5,447 nucleotides of DNA from Candidatus Adiutrix sp. (GTDB lineage Bacteria > Desulfobacterota > Desulfarculia > Adiutricales > Adiutricaceae), in NCBI GenBank assembly GCA_031286085.1, contig JAITUX010000018.1, positions 1-5,447 on the forward strand, in the 5' to 3' direction. This document shows positions 1-5,447 of the stretch, piece after piece. Both the position numbers and the translations under genes were made by a program. Position 1 is the first letter of the stretch. Each line of letters starts with the position of its first letter. Under the pieces are notes generated by a model. It was not told where the DNA came from and ran no database searches. It worked only from the letters and a program-made list of their open reading frames with translations.

Positions 1-71
1 CGCCGACGAGAACGTCTTAGGAAGCCCGGATTAAGGCTGGGGACATAGGCCCCGGACCCCATAGCCGGCAA

Positions 72-85
72 CTTTGGTATTAAAG
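72..85. promoter_or_regulatory. Imperfect palindrome upstream of the antitoxin gene, possible autoregulatory operator
   Basis: The 14 bases CTTTGGTATTAAAG have complementary ends (CTTT and AAAG) and a central TA; 10 of 14 positions match their own reverse complement. The site lies 15 bases before the antitoxin ATG. Phd/YefM antitoxins are known to repress their own operons by binding short palindromes near the promoter, so position and symmetry fit an operator. I cannot see a convincing -35/-10 pair around it, and short imperfect palindromes are common by chance. Confidence 0.2.
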
Positions 86-100
86 GCGAGGTAAACCGCC

Positions 101-358
101 ATGATTCAGATCAGACCAGTCTCAGACCTTCGGAACAGATTTCCAGAAATTGAAGACGCGGTCAGCGGCGGCAATCCCGTCTATCTGACCAAAAACGGCT
201 ATGGCGTGATGGTGGTCATGAGCCTGGAAAAATACGCGGAACTTACCGATGAACTGGAACTCAAACTGGACGAAGCCGACCGGGCGGCGGCGGCCTCCGA
301 TGTCCGCCATGCCCATAAGGAAGTCTTTTCCCGGCTGAAAGCGGACCTGCGTGAATAA
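101..358 (+). CDS. Type II toxin-antitoxin antitoxin, Phd/YefM family
   Basis: This 85-residue protein is the probable antidote to the toxin encoded directly downstream. The N-terminal half fits the Phd/YefM DNA-binding fold: an opening IRPVSDLRNRFPEI, then the TKNGYGVMVVMSLEKY segment (residues 30-45) that is characteristic of the family. The C-terminal half (about residues 48-85) is charged and helical-looking, as expected for the segment that wraps around and neutralises the toxin. The ATG is preceded by GAGG at 88-91, a reasonable ribosome binding site nine bases upstream. The stop codon lies inside the toxin gene, with an 8-base overlap, so the two are almost certainly co-transcribed and translationally coupled. 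The family normally represses its own promoter, alone or with the toxin. Base composition is lower in G+C (45% in the first 60 bases) than in the genes downstream, which suggests horizontal acquisition. The family call is confident; the exact subfamily is not resolved. Confidence 0.88.
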   Translation: MIQIRPVSDLRNRFPEIEDAVSGGNPVYLTKNGYGVMVVMSLEKYAELTDELELKLDEADRAAAASDVRHAHKEVFSRLKADLRE

Positions 359-662
359 AAAATTCACCCTCCGCTATCTGCCTCTTTTTGAACAAGACCT
401 GAGAGCGGCGCGAAATTATATTGCGCAAAACCTCGGTAATCCGACCGCGGCCTTGCGCCTGGTCGAGGATACGGAAAAGGCGATTCTAAAGCGTCTGGAG
501 AATCCGCTTTCATATGAGCCGCATCATTCAAGCCGCGACCGGCATTCACCGTATTACCTCATCAACATCAGGAATTATACGGTGTTCTATGTGGTCATAG
601 GGGAGGTGATGGAAGTCCGGCGCTTTGTGTACAGCAGACGAGACCTTCCCAATATTTTATAG
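351..662 (+). CDS. Type II toxin-antitoxin toxin, RelE/ParE superfamily
   Basis: This 103-residue basic protein is the probable toxin of the pair. It shows the usual RelE/ParE layout: a first strand (FTLRYLP), a long helical hairpin (about residues 11-50, with EQDLRAARNYIAQNL), then C-terminal strands with YYLINIRNYTVFYVV (68-82) and a final VRRFVYSRRDL (89-99). The terminal arginine-rich YxRRDL is typical of ParE-like members. RelE-type toxins cut mRNA in the ribosome while ParE-type toxins inhibit gyrase. Sequence alone does not settle which applies here, although the long N-terminal helices and the ending lean toward ParE-like. The start is GTG at 351, overlapping the end of the antitoxin gene by 8 bases; this start leaves only four residues before the first strand, as is usual for the family. 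The length is normal and no frame break is seen, so the module appears intact. The stop is TAG at 660-662. Confidence 0.87.
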   Translation: MNKKFTLRYLPLFEQDLRAARNYIAQNLGNPTAALRLVEDTEKAILKRLENPLSYEPHHSSRDRHSPYYLINIRNYTVFYVVIGEVMEVRRFVYSRRDLPNIL

Positions 663-677
663 TTTTTGTACCGCTCA

Positions 678-692
678 GGGGCCGGCTGCCCC
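678..692. repeat. GC-rich inverted repeat in the convergent gap
   Basis: GGGGC and GCCCC are separated by five bases, in the 123-base gap between the converging toxin gene and the large fusion gene. It could form a short stable hairpin in RNA from either strand. Neither strand has a run of T just after it, so it is not a canonical intrinsic terminator. The rest of the gap (663-785) shows no gene I recognise. Confidence 0.3.
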
Positions 693-785
693 ATCCGGGC
701 CGGAGCCAAGAGAAGACTCGGGCGCTTCTGATTCCACCGGCCTTTCGGTTGCGGCCAATGATTTCAGCGAGGGTTCATCGCCCGC

Positions 786-3446
786 CTACATGGGTCCGGG
801 GCTCAGCCCCGGCCGGGCTTTTTCGGCCCAGGCCAGCTCATCCGCCCGGGTGGTCACCAGCCCGTCCAGCCGGGCCCGCCGGAGTTGTTCCAGGACGTCT
901 TTCAGGCCCGGGCCCGAGGGCCAGCCCAGGGCCAGGAGGTCCCGGCCGGTGATCTGGGGCCGGAGTTGGCGGTAACTGGTCAGGAAGGCCGCCCCGGCCT
1001 GGGCCAGGGCCTTGTTTTCGGTTTTGGCCATGACGAAGAGAATGGCCGGCCAGGACAGGCCGCTGAAAAGGTCGCAGGCCAGGCTGGGGAGGAAGGCCTT
1101 TGTTTTTTGGTGTTCCAGGACCAGGCGGTCGCCCAGGGGCCTTTCTTCGGTCAGGATCTGGACTTCCTTTTTCCTGAGGCCCAGGGCCGCGGCCAGTTCG
1201 GTCAGCTCCGGGCCCGACAGCCGGTCGGTCAGGGCCATGAGGTAGATGAACCAGGCCAGGCCCGTCTTGTCGGGAAAGGTCAGGCCCAGCCAGTCGCGCA
1301 CCTGGCGGATGCGGGTGAAGACCTGGTGGTGCCGGGGGGTGAGGATTATCCTGGGATGGATATAGGGCAGGAGACGGAACTCGTCCAGCCTTTTCAAGGC
1401 CGGCCCGGGATCGGCCTCGCCCAGGATAAGCTCCAGTTCCCGGCCCAGGCGCCGGCGGTCCAGGTTGGTCAGGAAATTGTTCTTCACCGCGCCTTCCAGG
1501 AGGCCGGCGGTCATCTTGCTTATCTTGAAGCCCAGGCGGTTTTCGAAGCGGACGGCCCGGAAGGCCCTGGTCGGGTCTTCCACGAAGCTTAAGTTGTGCA
1601 GCACCCGGATATAGCCGTCCTTGATGTCCTGGTAGCCGTGGAAGAAATCCACCACCTCGCCGAAACCGCCGGCGCCCAGGGAGACGGCCAGGCTGTTGAT
1701 GGTGAAATCCCGGCGGTAGAGGTCCAGGCGCAGGGAGCCTTCCTGGACCACCGGCAGGGCGCCGGGGTGCTCGTAGTATTCGCGGCGGGTGGTGGAAATA
1801 TCCAGGGTGAAGCCGTCCAGGGTCTGGATGGTGGCGGTCTTGAAGCGGGGATGGCGGACTATTTTCCTCAGGCGGTGGCTCCTGGCGACGGCGGCCAGGA
1901 ATTCGCCCAAATCGCCGTCCAGGGCCAGGTCCACGTCGTGGAGCGGCTGGCGCATGATGAGGTCGCGCACGCAGCCGCCCACGGCGTAGAGATTGACCCC
2001 GAGCCGGTCGGCCAGGAGGCCGAATTTCTCCAGGGTCGCGCCCAGGCGCGAGGGCAGATGCTCCCGGAGCAGGGCGGCCACGCTGCGGCGGCTCAATTCC
2101 GGCCGGCGCAGGTCCGCCGGCCCGCTTCCCCCCTCGGCGGCCAGGGCGGTCAAAAGGTCCGTGCGGGTGATGACGCCCACCGGCCGGTCGTTCTCCACCA
2201 CCGGCAAAACCCTCTGCTTTAGGTCCACGATGATTTTCTTGACCTCGGCGAAGCCGGCCGAAGGCTCGACGGACAAGAATTCCGTGTTCATGAAGGCGCT
2301 GACCGGGTAGTCCAAAAGGCCGTGGTGGAGGGCCTTGGTGACGTTGTGCTCGGAGATGAAGCCCGTGACCCGGCCCGCCCTATCCACCGCCAAAAGAGAG
2401 TTGACGCTGAACTTGATGAGGAGTTCCCGGGCCTCCTTGAGGGTCTGGCTTTCGCCGATGGTGAGCGGCGGATAGACCATGAGGTTCCGGGCCTTGTAGA
2501 AGGAGCCCAGGGCCTCGGTGAGAATCTCGTCCAGGCGCTGCCGGACCTGGTGGAGGCTCATGTTCTTGATGGCCGCGGCCGCGGCCGAAGGGTGGCCGCC
2601 GCCGCCGAATTCGCGGGCGATGAGGGCGGCGTTGACCGTGCCCAGGCGGGAGCGGATGACCAGCTGCACCTTGTTGTCCATGGACACCAGGACGAAGAGA
2701 ATGGCCAGGCCCATTATTTCCATCATCTTGTGGGCCAGCACGGCCACGTCCTCGACGTACCGCTCGCTTTCGGCGAAGGCGATGACGAAGCTCAGGCCCC
2801 GGGCCTGGCGGGTTTCGGCCGAATCGATGAGTCTGTGCAGGAGGGCCAGCTGGTCGGTGTTTAGTTCCCGCACGGTCAGCTGGGCGACCACCTCCAGGTC
2901 GGCCCCCCGCCGGAGCAGTTCGGCCGCGGCCAGGTAGTCGCGGCCGGTGGTGGAACTGAAGGTGAAGGAGCCGGTGTCCTCATAGAGGCCCACGGCCATC
3001 ATGGTGGCCTCTTCCGGCGTGAGGTCCAGGCCCCGGTCGCGGATGACCTCGGTCATCAGGGTGACCGTGGAGCCCACGGGGGCGGTTACGGTCACCGAGC
3101 CGGCCAAGTCGCCGGGGGCGTCGGGGTGGTGGTCGTAGAGGTGGATGTCCAGGTTCGGGTTGTTCAGCACGGGCCGCAAATCCCCCAGCCGGCCCGGCTG
3201 CCGGGTATCCACCACCACCAGCCTCTCCACCCCGGCCAGGTCCACGTCCTTGGAACGGACCGGGTCCAGCATATGGAAGAGGGATTGGACGAAGAAATGG
3301 CGCAGGTTTTTTTCCGAGCCGCCGGGGAAGACCAGGGCGGCCCCGGGATATATCTTGCGGGCGGCCACCATGGAGCCCACCGCGTCGTAATCGGGGTTGA
3401 AATGGGTGGTGATGATGGTGCGGGGGCTCGGGACAGGCGCGGTCAT
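786..3446 (-). CDS. DHH-DHHA1-CBS-CBS-tRNA nucleotidyltransferase fusion, probable A-adding enzyme
   Basis: This 886-residue protein joins five domains. Residues 9-170 are a DHH phosphoesterase: HFNPDYDAVGS (15-25), D80 in VVVD, the DHH triad 105-107 and EDTG (156-159), all apparent metal ligands being present. DHHA1 follows, with GGGGHPSAAAAA at 281-292. Two CBS domains, normally adenine-nucleotide sensors, span about 320-375 and 382-435. The remainder is a class II tRNA nucleotidyltransferase, which adds the 3' CCA end or part of it: GGCVRD (490-495), catalytic D504 and D506, RRDFTINSLA (578-587), EDPTR (623-627) and RRRLGRE (664-670). The loop TTRREYYEHPGALPVV resembles A-adding enzymes, so a separate CC-adding enzyme may exist elsewhere; this is inference. 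The ATG overlaps the xerD stop by one base, with AAGGA six bases before it. Alternative roles are a full CCA-adding enzyme or a poly(A) polymerase. The DHH half resembles NrnA-type oligoribonucleases, but its substrate is unknown. Confidence 0.92.
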   Translation of the reverse strand: MTAPVPSPRTIITTHFNPDYDAVGSMVAARKIYPGAALVFPGGSEKNLRHFFVQSLFHMLDPVRSKDVDLAGVERLVVVDTRQPGRLGDLRPVLNNPNLDIHLYDHHPDAPGDLAGSVTVTAPVGSTVTLMTEVIRDRGLDLTPEEATMMAVGLYEDTGSFTFSSTTGRDYLAAAELLRRGADLEVVAQLTVRELNTDQLALLHRLIDSAETRQARGLSFVIAFAESERYVEDVAVLAHKMMEIMGLAILFVLVSMDNKVQLVIRSRLGTVNAALIAREFGGGGHPSAAAAAIKNMSLHQVRQRLDEILTEALGSFYKARNLMVYPPLTIGESQTLKEARELLIKFSVNSLLAVDRAGRVTGFISEHNVTKALHHGLLDYPVSAFMNTEFLSVEPSAGFAEVKKIIVDLKQRVLPVVENDRPVGVITRTDLLTALAAEGGSGPADLRRPELSRRSVAALLREHLPSRLGATLEKFGLLADRLGVNLYAVGGCVRDLIMRQPLHDVDLALDGDLGEFLAAVARSHRLRKIVRHPRFKTATIQTLDGFTLDISTTRREYYEHPGALPVVQEGSLRLDLYRRDFTINSLAVSLGAGGFGEVVDFFHGYQDIKDGYIRVLHNLSFVEDPTRAFRAVRFENRLGFKISKMTAGLLEGAVKNNFLTNLDRRRLGRELELILGEADPGPALKRLDEFRLLPYIHPRIILTPRHHQVFTRIRQVRDWLGLTFPDKTGLAWFIYLMALTDRLSGPELTELAAALGLRKKEVQILTEERPLGDRLVLEHQKTKAFLPSLACDLFSGLSWPAILFVMAKTENKALAQAGAAFLTSYRQLRPQITGRDLLALGWPSGPGLKDVLEQLRRARLDGLVTTRADELAWAEKARPGLSPGPM
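796..823 (+). terminator. Possible + strand terminator hairpin inside the 3' end of the opposing gene
   Basis: On the + strand, CCGGGGC (796-802) and GCCCCGG (806-812) form a perfect seven-base inverted repeat around three bases. A competing hairpin, AGCCC (805-809) with GGGCT (815-819), runs directly into a T run at 819-823. Read rightward from the toxin gene, this resembles a Rho-independent terminator about 145 bases past the toxin stop. It lies wholly within the last codons of the opposing gene, where it encodes the Ala/Arg/Pro/Gly-rich tail, so the symmetry may simply reflect GC-rich coding. Confidence 0.33.
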
Positions 3447-4420
3447 CAGGCTTCCTTTTCGTCCGCTTTCTTGTCCAGCCCGGCCCTGGGGTGATGGCCG
3501 CGGTGGACCCGGCTGAGGCGCTCGGGGCCGGCCTTGAGGTAGATTTCCGTGGTCACCAGGCTGGAATGCCCCAGCATCATCTGCACGGCCCGGAGGTCGG
3601 CCCCGCCCTCGACCAGGTGGGTGGCGAAGGAATGTCTCAGCACGTGGGGAGTCACGTTCCCGAGGCCCAGGCGCCCGGCGTAACGGCCCAAAAGGCGCCA
3701 GAAATACTGGCGGGACAGGCGGCCGCCCCGGCGGTTGAGAAAGATCCGGCTCCGGCTGGCCGGGGAGACCAGGCGGGGGCGGCCCTCCTTCAGGTAGCGG
3801 GCCAGAAAGCCGGCCGAAATCTCCCCCATCGGGGCCAGGCGTTCCTTGCCGCCCTTGCCGAGCACCTTGAGAAAGGCCTCGGGCAGGTTGACCCGGCCGA
3901 GGGTCAGATCCAGAAGCTCGGAGACCCGCAGCCCGGACCCGTACATGAGTTCGAACATGGCCCGGTCGCGCAGCCCCAGGAGGCTTTCCGGGTCCGGGGC
4001 CTCCACCAGGCGGCGGACCTCCTCCGGCCCCAGGGCCTTGGGCAGGGACCGGGGCGGGCGGGGGCCGTCGAAATTGTGGGCCGGGTTGCGCTCCATGATT
4101 TTTTCCGCCTCCAGGAAGCGGAAAAAGGCCCGGATGGACGACAGGGCCCGGGCCCGGCTGCGGGGGGCCAGCCGGTCGGCCAAATCCAGGAAATAGGCCG
4201 TGAGGCGGTCGCGGCTCGCCCCGGTGAAATCACGCGCCCCGGCCTTTTCCAGCCAAGCCAGGAAGGCGGTCAGGTCGCGGCCGTAGGCGGCCAGGGTGTG
4301 GCCGGAGAGCTGGCGTTCCACGTGGAGGTGGCCCAGGTAGAGGTCCAGGGCGTTTTCAAAGGCGGGTGAAGCCAAGCCGGGGGAGGGGACCGGCCGTCCG
4401 GGGTTCAGCGGCCTTTTCAT
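3446..4420 (-). CDS. xerD: Tyrosine recombinase XerD
   Basis: This 324-residue site-specific recombinase would act, normally with XerC, at the chromosomal dif site to resolve chromosome dimers before cell division. The N-terminal SAM-like core-binding domain covers about residues 22-110 (YLGHLHVERQLSGHTLAAY). The catalytic domain follows with all six expected residues: R165 (GSGLRVSELL), K189 (GKGGKER), H259 and R262 (TPHVLRHSFATH), H285 (LGHSS) and the nucleophile Y294 (TTEIYLKAG). The ending HRGHHPRA closely resembles XerD rather than XerC, which is why I chose that name; XerC is the main alternative. The protein is slightly longer than the usual 295-300 residues, with a proline-rich N-terminal extension and a charged C-terminal tail. 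The ATG at 4420 is supported by GGAGG four bases upstream. It is first in a two-gene operon with the nucleotidyltransferase fusion and is divergent from rnhB. No dif site or integron features are seen nearby, so a chromosomal housekeeping role is likelier than a mobile integrase. Confidence 0.92.
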   Translation of the reverse strand: MKRPLNPGRPVPSPGLASPAFENALDLYLGHLHVERQLSGHTLAAYGRDLTAFLAWLEKAGARDFTGASRDRLTAYFLDLADRLAPRSRARALSSIRAFFRFLEAEKIMERNPAHNFDGPRPPRSLPKALGPEEVRRLVEAPDPESLLGLRDRAMFELMYGSGLRVSELLDLTLGRVNLPEAFLKVLGKGGKERLAPMGEISAGFLARYLKEGRPRLVSPASRSRIFLNRRGGRLSRQYFWRLLGRYAGRLGLGNVTPHVLRHSFATHLVEGGADLRAVQMMLGHSSLVTTEIYLKAGPERLSRVHRGHHPRAGLDKKADEKEA

Positions 4421-4537
4421 TTTTCCTCCAGCTTTGGATTTTTGTTATGGTATTATGATATATGAAAAAAATAAAAAATCAATTTGCGGCCGGGCCGGGG
4501 GCGATTCAAGACGGGGATGAAGGGCGCTTAAGGACGG
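4421..4537. promoter_or_regulatory. Divergent intergenic region with AT-rich core, probable promoters for xerD and rnhB
   Basis: This 117-base region lies between two divergent genes, so it should contain both promoters. Its centre, about 4436-4485, is strikingly AT-rich against a core that is otherwise very GC-rich. Toward xerD, CATAAT (4452-4457 on the - strand) is a good -10 match, but the best -35 candidate, TTGATT (4477-4482), gives a long 19-base spacer. Toward rnhB, TATGAT (4454-4459) is a -10 candidate without a well-spaced -35. TTATG occurs twice in direct orientation (4445-4449 and 4453-4457). The promoter role is inferred from position and composition. Confidence 0.4.
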
Positions 4538-5182
4538 ATGAGCATACCTCCCTTTCCGGCGGCCGGGCTTGACCCGGCCGCCTTTGACGAATATTTCCGG
4601 GCTGGGGCCGCGCCCCTGGCCGGGACGGACGAGGCCGGCCGGGGCCCCCTGGCCGGGCCGGTGGTGGCGGCGGCGGTGATTCTGGACCCGGCGGCGGACT
4701 ACCCCGGGGTGGGCGATTCCAAAAAGCTTTCGCCCCCGGCCCGGGAAAAGGCTTTTGATATCATCCGGGAACGGGCCCTGGCCTGGGCCTGGGCGGAGCT
4801 TCCGGCGGCCGAGGTGGACCGGCTGAACCCCCTCCAGGCCGCCTTGGCGGCCATGGCCCGGGCGGTGGAGGATCTCAACCCGCGGCCGGCCCTGGTGCTG
4901 GCCGACGGCAATTGCGCCCCGGCCACGGCCATGCCGGCCCGGGCCGTGGTCCGGGGCGACGGGCTGTCCCTCTCCATCGGGGCGGCCTCCATCGTGGCCA
5001 AGGTGATCCGGGACCGGCTCATGCTGGAATGGCACGCCCTCTACCCCCATTACGGCTTCGACCGCCACAAGGGCTACGGCACGGCCGAGCACCTGGCCGC
5101 CTTGAGGCGCCACGGCCCCTCCCCCTGCCACCGGCTGACCTTCAAGGGCGTGAAGCCGGAGCCGGAAGGCTTGGGGTTTTAG
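4538..5182 (+). CDS. rnhB: Ribonuclease HII
   Basis: This 214-residue enzyme cuts the RNA strand of RNA-DNA hybrids and starts the removal of single ribonucleotides from DNA. The family signature GTDEAGRGPLAGPVVAAAV starts at residue 29. The four acidic metal ligands are assigned by alignment to E. coli as D31 and E32, D123 (LADG) and D141 (RGDGLS). Further signatures are DSKKLS (60-65), DRLNPLQA (94-101), AASIVAKVIRDR (149-160), YPHYGFDRHKGYGT (169-182, with the conserved Y180) and a late CHRLTFKGV. Length is close to the usual 200-215, with about 15 extra N-terminal residues relative to E. coli. The ATG at 4538 follows AAGGA with a short three-base spacer; an in-frame TAA at 4529-4531 excludes a longer start. 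It stands alone here, divergent from xerD, and the sequence past its stop changes abruptly to low G+C. Nothing suggests a broken gene, and RNase HIII is excluded by the absence of its N-terminal domain. Confidence 0.95.
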   Translation: MSIPPFPAAGLDPAAFDEYFRAGAAPLAGTDEAGRGPLAGPVVAAAVILDPAADYPGVGDSKKLSPPAREKAFDIIRERALAWAWAELPAAEVDRLNPLQAALAAMARAVEDLNPRPALVLADGNCAPATAMPARAVVRGDGLSLSIGAASIVAKVIRDRLMLEWHALYPHYGFDRHKGYGTAEHLAALRRHGPSPCHRLTFKGVKPEPEGLGF

Positions 5183-5231
5183 GGGCCGCGGGCCGGCATA
5201 ATGCTCTTGGCAATTTTGTAGTCTTTATTAT

Positions 5232-5429
5232 TTGATTTACCGTAGCGGCTTGATTCCTCCCCAGGACCAATATGATTTTAAGTATAATGCAGTCATGTTA
5301 CACTACACCCTTAATCCGAAACCATGGAACGACCAAAAACGATTCATGTCCAGGCTTTGGTGGGAATATGCCAAACTGACGCCGTTTCATGAGAGTCTGC
5401 TGGCTGAACTTAAAGCCTTGAGCCGTTAA
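5232..5429 (+). pseudogene. C-terminal remnant of a family 8 glycosyltransferase
   Basis: This 65-residue reading frame resembles only the extreme C-terminus of GT8 enzymes, which transfer galactose or glucose in lipopolysaccharide core and similar glycans. Two stretches support this: AVMLHYTLNPKPWND, matching the family's conserved HYxG..KPW region that contributes a metal-binding histidine, and LWWEYAKLTPFHESLL, matching the WWKYAxxTPF tail. Intact GT8 proteins run to roughly 300 residues with an N-terminal Rossmann-like domain and a DxD motif; none of that is present. Reading upstream in frame meets a stop at 5199-5201, and rnhB ends at 5182, so no room remains for the missing part. The only available start is TTG at 5232 with no clear ribosome binding site. 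G+C is about 40% in a sampled block, far below rnhB. I read it as a decayed or transposed fragment. The alternative is a small expressed protein derived from the GT8 tail. Confidence 0.65.
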
Positions 5430-5447
5430 GGCCGGCAAAGTCGTCCA

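Noticed and set aside
1..48. End of an upstream gene at the left edge
   Set aside because: Short open tails exist in all three + frames, ending by 18, 33 and 48, but none gives a recognisable protein end.
75..83. Extended -10 promoter (TGGTATTAA) for the toxin-antitoxin operon
   Set aside because: No -35 partner is visible, and transcription would begin near base 90, inside the ribosome binding site at 88-91.
2574..2589. GGCCGC tandem repeat
   Set aside because: It encodes the alanine run after the DHHA1 GGGGHPS motif, which is normal for that domain in GC-rich genomes.
885..2864. Long + strand reading frames opposite the fusion gene (for example 885-1592, 1596-2222, 2322-2864)
   Set aside because: They are glycine/glutamine/alanine-rich mirror translations of a well-supported - strand gene in GC-rich DNA, with no recognisable domains.
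3491..4369. 292-residue + strand frame opposite xerD
   Set aside because: It is low-complexity and antisense to a gene with all six catalytic residues of a tyrosine recombinase.
4441..4485. Possible dif site beside xerD
   Set aside because: CATAAT and TTATG elements recall parts of bacterial dif, but the paired, inverted XerC and XerD arms around a short centre are not there; the TTATG copies are direct, not inverted.
4517..4531. Four-codon upstream reading frame (ATG to TAA) in the rnhB leader
   Set aside because: It is in frame and its stop adjoins the ribosome binding site, but it has no binding site of its own and such short frames are frequent by chance.
4445..5131. 228-residue - strand frame opposite rnhB
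   Set aside because: It is a Gly/Pro/Arg-rich shadow of rnhB, which has complete family motifs.
5184..5220. Intrinsic terminator after rnhB
   Set aside because: Only weak three- to four-base stems occur (GGCC/GGCC and TGC/GCA), and the short T run near the second is interrupted.

Overview
The window looks like part of a high-GC bacterial chromosome, most likely a deltaproteobacterium (Desulfobacterota in the broad sense). The main clue is the 886-residue protein with the order DHH, DHHA1, CBS, CBS, tRNA nucleotidyltransferase, an architecture I associate with that group and with Aquifex. The XerD and RNase HII sequences fit but do not fix the taxon. Lineage is an inference from gene content, not a search result.

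Layout from left to right. Bases 1-100 carry no gene I can identify. Bases 101-662 hold a two-gene type II toxin-antitoxin module on the + strand: a Phd/YefM-type antitoxin overlapping a RelE/ParE-type toxin by 8 bases. A 123-base convergent gap with one GC-rich inverted repeat follows. Bases 786-4420 are a two-gene operon on the - strand: xerD first, then the large fusion protein, joined by a one-base TGATG overlap. A 117-base divergent intergenic region with an AT-rich core (4421-4537) separates xerD from rnhB (4538-5182, + strand). About 50 bases after rnhB, bases 5232-5429 hold what appears to be only the C-terminal end of a family 8 glycosyltransferase.

The central genes are housekeeping nucleic-acid functions. 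XerD resolves chromosome dimers, RNase HII removes ribonucleotides from DNA, and the fusion protein probably matures tRNA 3' ends. The fusion also carries a nuclease-like DHH module and two ligand-sensing CBS domains whose roles are open. The core is very GC-rich: a sampled 60-base block in rnhB is 75% G+C. Blocks sampled in the toxin-antitoxin module run 42-60%, and one in the glycosyltransferase remnant is 40%. So the conserved core is flanked on both sides by sequence that looks acquired or decayed.

I see no wholly new system, CRISPR array, RNA gene or complete mobile element. The most interesting item is the five-domain fusion: its catalytic motifs look intact in both halves, and its nucleotidyltransferase loop suggests an A-adding enzyme that would need a separate CC-adding partner elsewhere in the genome.
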